A stretch of 64,000 bases of DNA from Catenulispora sp. EB89 (GTDB taxonomy: Bacteria; Actinomycetota; Actinomycetes; Streptomycetales; Catenulisporaceae): assembly GCF_041261445.1 (NCBI RefSeq), contig NZ_JBGCCU010000024.1, positions 1-64,000 on the forward strand, in the 5' to 3' direction. The position numbers were made by a program, and so were the translations under genes. This document shows, one piece after another, positions 58,608-64,000 of the stretch. Under the pieces are notes generated by a model. It was not told the DNA's origin, did no database searches, and saw only the letters and a list, made by a program, of their open reading frames with translations. Position 1 is the first letter of the stretch. Each line of letters begins with the position of its first letter.

Positions 58608-59621
58608 ATGATCAGGATCCAGCTCGGCGCCGACGGCCTGGCCCGCTCGCGCTTCGCACTGTCCCCGGTCTCGGAGACGGTCAACATGCTGTTGGCCGCC
58701 GCGAACGGTGACCTTCCCGCGCCGTTGCGCCCGAGGCTGCGCGAGACGATCGCCGCCCGGCGCCTGGATCTGCTGGCGGCACTGCTGAACGTCGAAGCCG
58801 ACGCCGGCCACTACATCCCGGACTTCCTCACCCCGCAGCCGACGCGCTACGAGGGCGACACCGCCGAGGAACTCCACACCGTCGCCACGACCCCGACCTG
58901 GCGCGTCGCCGGCGAGTTGGCCGTGGCCGTCGAGGGCGAGCTGGCCAAGACCGTCGGGCGCACGCTGCCGCGCAAGCTCACCGAGACCGACGAACGCGAA
59001 ACCTCGGAACGCCTCGCCAAGGAGCTGGAGCAGGTCTGGCTGCACGTGCTGGCCCCCGAATGGCCGCGCGTGAGGGCCCGGATGGAGGCGGACGTCGACG
59101 AGCGGCTGCGGATCCTCGGCAAGCACGGCTTCGCAGCCGCCATCGACACCCTCAGCCCGAAGATCGACTGGCACGACGGAAGCGTGCGCGTCCGCGGCCG
59201 CTTCAAGGTCGACGTCCCGGAGCCGGCCCTGGTGTTCCTGCCAAGCGTGTTCATCACCCGCGCGGCGACGGTGATCGACCCGGTGGTGCGCTACCAGCAG
59301 CCCGCCGACGACAACAACACCGACGCCGGCCGCCGGCCGAACCACGACCGCCGCGCCGCAATGCTCTTCTACCCGGTCGCCCGCAGCACGCCCGGCACAC
59401 CCCCCGAACCACCGCGCCCCGGCGAACTCATCGGCTGGACACGCGCCCAGATCCTGGCCGCCGTGGCGGCCCCGGCGACGACCGGCGAGGTGGCGGGCCG
59501 ACTCCGGCTGAGCCCCTCAACAGTCTCGTATCACCTGCAGATCCTGCACCGAGCCGGCCTGGTGCGGCGAACCCGGGAGGTTCGCAGTGTTCTGTATCAG
59601 TCGACACGTGCTGAGGAATAA
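58608..59621 (+). CDS. ArsR-type regulator with DUF5937-like N-terminal domain (337 aa)
   Basis: The C-terminus is an ArsR-like winged helix: WTRAQILAAVAAPATTGEVAGRLRLSPSTVSYHLQILHRAGLVRRTREVRSVLYQ. The N-terminal 240 residues (IRIQLGADGLARSRFALSPVSETVNMLLAA...) are the helical region found in a family of actinobacterial one-component regulators annotated DUF5937/ArsR. No metal-binding Cys motif is visible. ATG 58608 is chosen as the point where family-like sequence begins. Two ATTCGAA elements overlap the region upstream. Convergent to the APC permease gene. Confidence 0.85.
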   Translation: MIRIQLGADGLARSRFALSPVSETVNMLLAAANGDLPAPLRPRLRETIAARRLDLLAALLNVEADAGHYIPDFLTPQPTRYEGDTAEELHTVATTPTWRVAGELAVAVEGELAKTVGRTLPRKLTETDERETSERLAKELEQVWLHVLAPEWPRVRARMEADVDERLRILGKHGFAAAIDTLSPKIDWHDGSVRVRGRFKVDVPEPALVFLPSVFITRAATVIDPVVRYQQPADDNNTDAGRRPNHDRRAAMLFYPVARSTPGTPPEPPRPGELIGWTRAQILAAVAAPATTGEVAGRLRLSPSTVSYHLQILHRAGLVRRTREVRSVLYQSTRAEE

Positions 59622-59675
59622 CCGCAGACCGGGACGCCAAACGCGCCGCTGGCAGAGCGGGCAGGCCGCCGCGCC

Positions 59676-62042
59676 TCAGTCAGCTGGCCCCGGCCGCAAC
59701 TCATAAATCGGGTTGTAAACCGCCCGCTGCCCGCCGGCCGTCGTGATCCGTCCCCGCACCACGATCCGGCGCCCCGGCGCGATCCCCGGGATCTGCCGCC
59801 GCCCGAGCCAGCTCACCGTCACCGATCCGGTGCCGTCCCACAGGTCCGCCTCCAGCACCGGCACGCCGGCGCGCGGGCGCATGCGCACCGTGCGGAGCGT
59901 GCCGGCCATCACCACCTGCTCGCGGTCCGGGCAGTCGGCGATGGCCGTGGCTCCGCAGGGCGAGACCTCCTGCGACAACTCGGCCGCCTCCAGTTCCTGG
60001 TTCTCCAGCGTCAACGACTGCAGCCGGGTTCTCTGACGCGGCGGCTTCGGCTGCTTCGGCTTGGTCATGGCACTCCCCTGGAAGGTTCCCTGCGCGTGCG
60101 CCTGCGCCTTCGCGGCCTCGATGCGGGCGGTCGCCGACTCCAGTTGGTACGGCACCGCCGCGACCACGACCCGCCGCTGGAACAGCAGGCGGCTCTTCAG
60201 ACGCAGCGCGGACTGGTTGTGCAGCACCTGCTCCCACCAGTGGCCGAGCACGTACTGCGGGATGTAGACCGTCACGACGTCGTCGGGGTTCTCCGTCCGG
60301 ACCCGCTTGACGTACTCGATGATCGGCCGCGTGATCTCCCGGTAGGGCGAGGCGATCACGGTCAGCGGCACCGGGATCGAGCGCCGTTCCCACTCCGCCT
60401 TCAGCGCCTCCACCTCGGCGTCGTCGAGGTTCACCGTCACCGCTTCCAGCGTGCTGGGCCGCGTGGCGCTGGCGTAACCGATCGCGCGCAGCGTCGGCAG
60501 GTGCAGCTTGGAGACCAGGACCAGCGCGTGGTTGTTGGCGGGCAGGCTGAACACCGCGTCGTCCGAGGGCGTCAGCTCCCGCGCCACCGCCGCGTAGTGC
60601 CGGTTGATGGCCCGCATCACGAGCCAGATCAGCGGCATCGCCAGCACCACGATCCACGCGCCCTTGGCGAACTTCGTCACCAGCACGATCACCAGCACCG
60701 CGGCCGTCACCCCGGCGCCGATGGCGTTGATCACCCGCGACTGCATCATCCGGCGGCGCTCGACCGGGTCCGCGGTGTCCCGCAGCAGCCGGTTCCAGTG
60801 CCGGATCATGCCGGTCTGCGAACAGACGAAGGACACGAACACGCCCACGATGTACAGCTGGATCAACCGCGTCGGCGAGGCGTTGAACGCCACCACCAGC
60901 AAGGTCGCGAACCCGGCGAGCAGCAGGATGCCGTTGGAGAACGCCAGCCGGTCGCCGCGGGTGTGCAGCTGGCGCGGCAGGTAGCCGTCCTTGGCCAGGA
61001 TCGAGCCGAGCACCGGGAAGCCGTTGAACGCGGTGTTCGCCGCCAGCACCAGGATCAGCGCCGTGACGACCTGCAGGATGAAGAAGAACGGCGAGTTGCC
61101 GCCGAACACCGACCGCGCCACCTGCGCGATCACCGTGCGCGGCTGCTGCCCGGCCGGCAGGCCCGACAGGTTCGCCGCGTCCGCCGCGTGCACGTGGCCG
61201 GCCAGCGCCAGCGCGGTGACGCCGGCGAACATCGCGACCGCGATCCCGCCGAGCAGGGCCAGCGTCGTCGCGGCGTTCTTGCTCTTCGGCGGCTTGAACG
61301 CCGGGACGCCGTTGCTGATCGCCTCGACGCCGGTGAGCGCGGTGCAGCCGGAGGCGAAAGCCCGCAGCAGCAGGAAGATCAGCAGCACGCCGTTGTAGTG
61401 CGTGGTGTTGATGATCTTGTAGTGCTCGCTCTCGGCGTGCAGTCCGTGCCCGAACACCACCCGGATCAGCCCGGTCACGATCATCACGCCGACCGCCGCG
61501 ACGAAGCAGTACGTCGGCACCGCGAACGCCGTGCCCGACTCCCGGACCCCGCGCAGGTTCAGCAGCGTGATCGTGGCGATGACGACCACCGAGATCAGCA
61601 CGACGTGCGAGTTCAGCGCCGGGAAGGCCGAGGCCAGGTTCGCCACACCGGAGGACACCGACACCGCGACGGTGAGGATGTAGTCGACCATCAGGGCGCT
61701 GGCGACCGTCAGGCCCACCTTCGGGCCCAGGTTCGTGGTGGCGACCTCGTAGTCGCCGCCGCCGGAGGGATAGGCGTGCACGTTCTGCCGGTACGAGGCG
61801 ACGACCACCAGCATCAGCAAGCCCACCGCGGCGGCGATCCACCACGTGAAGTGCAGCAGGGCCAGTCCGCCGGCGGAGAGCACCAGCAGGATCTCCTCGG
61901 TGGCGTAGGCCACGGACGACAACGCGTCCGAGGCGAACACCGGGAGCGCGATCTTCTTCGGGAGCAAGGTCTCGCCGAGCATCTCGCTGTGCATCGGCCG
62001 GCCGACCATGACCCGTTTGGCTATCCCCAGAGCACTTGGCAC
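59676..62042 (-). CDS. APC-family permease fused to an OB-fold protein (788 aa)
   Basis: Residues 1 to about 490 hold 12 helices of an APC-superfamily transporter related to KimA-like potassium or amino-acid permeases (ETLLPKKIALPVFASDALSSVAYATEEILLVLSAGG first). A cytoplasmic domain then covers about 490-660. Usually the protein ends there. Here it runs on through SAMTKPKQPKPPRQRTRLQSL into an OB-fold domain (LRTVRMRPRAGVPVLEADLWDGTGSVTVSWLGRRQIPGI) that in relatives is a separate neighbouring gene. Inside the frame, an ATG at 60068 is preceded by GGGGAG, so a free OB-fold protein could also be made. The permease start is GTG 62042; 62078 is an alternative. Confidence 0.85.
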   Translation of the reverse strand: MPSALGIAKRVMVGRPMHSEMLGETLLPKKIALPVFASDALSSVAYATEEILLVLSAGGLALLHFTWWIAAAVGLLMLVVVASYRQNVHAYPSGGGDYEVATTNLGPKVGLTVASALMVDYILTVAVSVSSGVANLASAFPALNSHVVLISVVVIATITLLNLRGVRESGTAFAVPTYCFVAAVGVMIVTGLIRVVFGHGLHAESEHYKIINTTHYNGVLLIFLLLRAFASGCTALTGVEAISNGVPAFKPPKSKNAATTLALLGGIAVAMFAGVTALALAGHVHAADAANLSGLPAGQQPRTVIAQVARSVFGGNSPFFFILQVVTALILVLAANTAFNGFPVLGSILAKDGYLPRQLHTRGDRLAFSNGILLLAGFATLLVVAFNASPTRLIQLYIVGVFVSFVCSQTGMIRHWNRLLRDTADPVERRRMMQSRVINAIGAGVTAAVLVIVLVTKFAKGAWIVVLAMPLIWLVMRAINRHYAAVARELTPSDDAVFSLPANNHALVLVSKLHLPTLRAIGYASATRPSTLEAVTVNLDDAEVEALKAEWERRSIPVPLTVIASPYREITRPIIEYVKRVRTENPDDVVTVYIPQYVLGHWWEQVLHNQSALRLKSRLLFQRRVVVAAVPYQLESATARIEAAKAQAHAQGTFQGSAMTKPKQPKPPRQRTRLQSLTLENQELEAAELSQEVSPCGATAIADCPDREQVVMAGTLRTVRMRPRAGVPVLEADLWDGTGSVTVSWLGRRQIPGIAPGRRIVVRGRITTAGGQRAVYNPIYELRPGPAD

Positions 62043-62142
62043 GACCGCGATGCTATTGCCGGGCCACCCGGAAAGCACTAGCGTCCGGGCGTTTATTTCT
62101 CACGGACTACTCACGCCTCACAACGCGGTGACCGCGCTCCGC

Positions 62143-62862
62143 TCACGTTTTCCCCACGGTTTCCAGCGGCTGGAAGCGATACCCCATGCCCGGCTCGGTC
62201 AGCAGCTGGCGCGGGTTGGAGGGCTCCGGCTCCAGTTTCTGCCGCAGCCGCGCCAGGTAGAAGCGGAGGTAGCTGCCCTCCGGCTCGTGCTCGGTCCCCC
62301 AGACATGGGCCAGCAGCTGCTTGCTGGAGACCAGGCGGCCGGGATGGCGCAGCAGGATCTCCAGCACGGCCCACTCGGTCCGGGTCAGGCGCACCGCCTC
62401 CGGCACGTCGGCCGGCGCCTCGGCGGTCCGCGTCACGGTACGGGCCGCGAGGTCGACGAGGTGGTTGCCGACGGCGATCACCGGCCCGGTGGTGTTCTCC
62501 GGCTCCGAACGGCGGATCAGGGACCTGACGCGCGCCGCCAGCTCGTCCATGTCGAACGGCTTGGTGACGAAGTCGTCGGCGCCGGCGTCCAGCGCCTCCA
62601 CCTTGTCCCAGGAGTCGGTGCGGCCGGACAGCACCAGGATCGGCACCGTGGTCCAGCCGCGCAGACCGTCGATGACCCGGACGCCGTCCATGTCCGGCAG
62701 GCCCAGGTCCAGCACCACCAGGTCCGGGGTCCGGCGCGCGGCGGCGGCCAGCCCGGCCGCGCCATCGGCGGCGACCGTGACGTCGTAGCCGCGCGCCTGC
62801 AGGTTGATGCGCACGGCCAGCAGCAGCTGCGCCTCGTCGTCGACCACCAGCAGATGCTTCAT
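62143..62862 (-). CDS. kdpE: Response regulator KdpE-like (239 aa)
   Basis: OmpR-type receiver plus winged helix. MKHLLVVDDEAQLL holds the acidic pocket, Asp about 52 in VVLDLGLPDMDG is the phosphorylation site, and FVTKPF contains the Lys. The C-terminal domain ends HVWGTEHEPEGSYLRFYLARLRQKLEPEPSNPRQLLTEPGMGYRF, the KdpE-type DNA-binding fold. Start overlaps the sensor gene stop by 4 bp. It reads toward the APC permease, 100 bp away, which may be its target in potassium homeostasis. No kdpABC genes are in the window. Confidence 0.93.
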   Translation of the reverse strand: MKHLLVVDDEAQLLLAVRINLQARGYDVTVAADGAAGLAAAARRTPDLVVLDLGLPDMDGVRVIDGLRGWTTVPILVLSGRTDSWDKVEALDAGADDFVTKPFDMDELAARVRSLIRRSEPENTTGPVIAVGNHLVDLAARTVTRTAEAPADVPEAVRLTRTEWAVLEILLRHPGRLVSSKQLLAHVWGTEHEPEGSYLRFYLARLRQKLEPEPSNPRQLLTEPGMGYRFQPLETVGKT

Positions 62863-64000
62863 CGGGACGACGCCTCCCGCGAGCCGGACGCCGGCCGGGC
62901 CGGCACCGTCACCACCATCGTGAGCCCGCCGCCCGGGGTGTCCTCGGGACGCAGCTCGCCGCCCATCGCCTCGACCAGCCCCCGGGCCAGCGCCAGGCCG
63001 AGCCCGACGCCGGCGGTGTTGTCGCGGTCGCCGAGCCGTTGGAAGGGACGGAAGACGCGCTCGTGGTCGGTGGCCGGGATGCCGGGGCCGTGGTCGATCA
63101 CGCGTATCTCCACCTTGTCGCCGTTCGGGGTGTCCGGGATGTTCGGGGTGTTCGGGATGTTCGGGGTGTGCACGCGGGTCGCCGCACCCGCGACCAGCTC
63201 GATCCGGGAAGCGGTGTGCTTGGCGGCGTTGCCGACCAGGTTCGCCAGCACGCGTTCCAGCAGCGCGCTGTCGGCCAGCGCCGGCGGCACGCCCTCCGGG
63301 TTCGCCGCGAACGTGACGCGGCCCGCGGCCGTCGGCACGTCGTCGATCGCGCGCGGGATCACCTCGTCCACCGCGACCGTCTCCACCAGCGGCTTGAGCG
63401 CGCCGGACTGCAACCGCGACATGTCCAGCAGATCCTCCACCAGCCGCGAGAGCCGGCCCAGCGAGGTCTGCGCGGCGCCGAGCAGTTCCTCGCGCTCGCC
63501 GGCGGAGAGCTCGAAGCGCGGATCGTGCAGCGTGTCCACCGAAGCCCGCGCCGCCGCCAGCGGGGCGCGCAGGTCGTGCGAGACCGCGTTGAGCAGCGCG
63601 GTCCGCATCCGGTCGGCGGCCTCCAGCTGCGCGGCCTCGGCGGCGGCCTGGGTCGCGCGCCGGAACTGCTTGCCGGAGTACTCGACCACCGAGGCCACCG
63701 TCACCGCGACGATGACGAAGGCCGAGAACGTGATCACGTCGTTGGCCACCGCGATGCGGAACGTGTGGATCGGCGAGATGAAGTAGTAGTCCAGCAGCAG
63801 CGCGGTCCACACCGCGGCCACCAGCGCCGGCACCATCCCGCAAACCCGCGAGATCGCGACCAGCGCGACCAGGTAGATGAGGACCTGGCTGCTCAGGTTC
63901 AGGCGCTCGGTGAGGGTCGTGAGCACGGCCGTCAGCAGCGGCGGCACGACCAGCGCCGCAACGAGCCCGCGCCACCCGCGCGCGCGTGCGAAGTCCGGCA
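62859..64000 (-). CDS. kdpD: Sensor histidine kinase KdpD-like, C-terminal part (runs off the right edge)
   Basis: About 380 residues are visible. Four membrane segments of the DUF4118 domain (LNLSSQVLIYLVALVAISRVCGMVPALVAAVWTALLLDYYFISP) are followed by LLNAVSHDLRAPLAAARASVDTL with the phosphorylated His. LANLVGNAAKHT is the N box, and VIDHGPGIPATDHERVFRPFQR and GVGLGLALARGLVEAMGG are G boxes. A TPNIPN repeat is inserted between N and G1 boxes. The N-terminal KdpD and Usp domains would lie beyond the window. Its stop overlaps kdpE (ATGA). Possibly a short DUF4118 kinase instead of full KdpD. Confidence 0.9.
   Translation of the reverse strand, partial: PDFARARGWRGLVAALVVPPLLTAVLTTLTERLNLSSQVLIYLVALVAISRVCGMVPALVAAVWTALLLDYYFISPIHTFRIAVANDVITFSAFVIVAVTVASVVEYSGKQFRRATQAAAEAAQLEAADRMRTALLNAVSHDLRAPLAAARASVDTLHDPRFELSAGEREELLGAAQTSLGRLSRLVEDLLDMSRLQSGALKPLVETVAVDEVIPRAIDDVPTAAGRVTFAANPEGVPPALADSALLERVLANLVGNAAKHTASRIELVAGAATRVHTPNIPNTPNIPDTPNGDKVEIRVIDHGPGIPATDHERVFRPFQRLGDRDNTAGVGLGLALARGLVEAMGGELRPEDTPGGGLTMVVTVPARPASGSREASSR
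63123..63174. repeat. 18-bp tandem repeat inside the KdpD ATPase domain
   Basis: Two near-perfect copies of an 18-bp unit (GTTCGGGGTGTTCGGGAT on the plus strand) and a partial third encode TPNIPN repeats between the N and G1 boxes. It keeps frame and forms a Pro/Asn loop at the ATP lid. Confidence 0.8.

Noticed and set aside
60096-62081. Long plus-strand open frame opposite the APC permease
   Set aside because: His/Arg/Gln-rich product; the membrane helices are on the minus strand.
62043-62142. Possible c-di-AMP (ydaO-type) riboswitch before the APC permease
   Set aside because: The gap to kdpE is only about 100 bp and shows none of the conserved ydaO blocks.

Overview
The window is one stretch of a high-GC, gene-dense actinobacterial chromosome. 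Its codons end almost always in G or C, many genes start with GTG or TTG, and ATGA/GTGA overlaps are common. An AfsR/SARP regulator, a PopR-like regulator beside a clpP pair, a B12 riboswitch in front of class Ia nrdAB, an IdeR/DmdR iron box and a butyrolactone-receptor-like TetR point to a filamentous genus of the Streptomyces/Catenulispora kind. The genus cannot be fixed from the sequence alone. I see no rRNA, tRNA, CRISPR array, insertion sequence or prophage.

Layout. 1-3420: envelope glycosylation pair (GT2 start, YfhO-like membrane protein). 3.6-9.3 kb: two esterases with a divergent MarR, then a reductase/IMPase-like pair with a divergent LysR. 9.3-14.4 kb: SARP/NB-ARC regulator, tail to tail with a DrrAB-type ABC exporter. 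14.5-19 kb: small secreted protein, DUF4916/Nudix protein, ECF sigma factor with a membrane partner, CopD-like protein. 19-22.6 kb: iron box, DHA2 exporter, MarR and DHA1 exporter. 22.5-33.9 kb: HerA-like ATPase, MltG, a pseudokinase-lectin protein, a DUF4232 lipoprotein with a divergent XRE membrane regulator, a decayed MFS remnant, and a Tat-exported DUF1906 protein with propeller-like repeats. 33.9-37.7 kb: redox genes with two TetR regulators.

37.7-44.2 kb is a regulatory block: B12 riboswitch, nrdA, nrdB and a BtuF-like protein without a signal peptide, then a clpP pair whose second subunit has Ala where the catalytic Ser should be, and a PopR-like regulator ending in LALAA. A perfect palindrome before popR recurs, degenerate, before the clpP pair. 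44.5-50.1 kb is an unusual operon: split glycine dehydrogenase (gcvPA-gcvPB) without gcvT or gcvH, an ATP-NAD kinase-like protein, an SDR and a GntR. It diverges across a CTGTATACAG palindrome from a sugar-uptake operon (binding protein, two permeases, GH42, GH63-like enzyme; 50.2-57.7 kb). 57.8-64 kb: thioredoxin behind a CsoR/CstR-like site, an ArsR-type regulator, an APC permease fused to an OB-fold protein, and KdpE/KdpD.

The candidates for undescribed biology are the gcvPA-gcvPB/NADK-like/SDR/GntR operon, the clpP-popR circuit with one inactive subunit, the permease-OB-fold fusion with an internal start, and the pseudokinase-ricin lectin protein. All functions are inferred from motifs and context; nothing was searched against a database.
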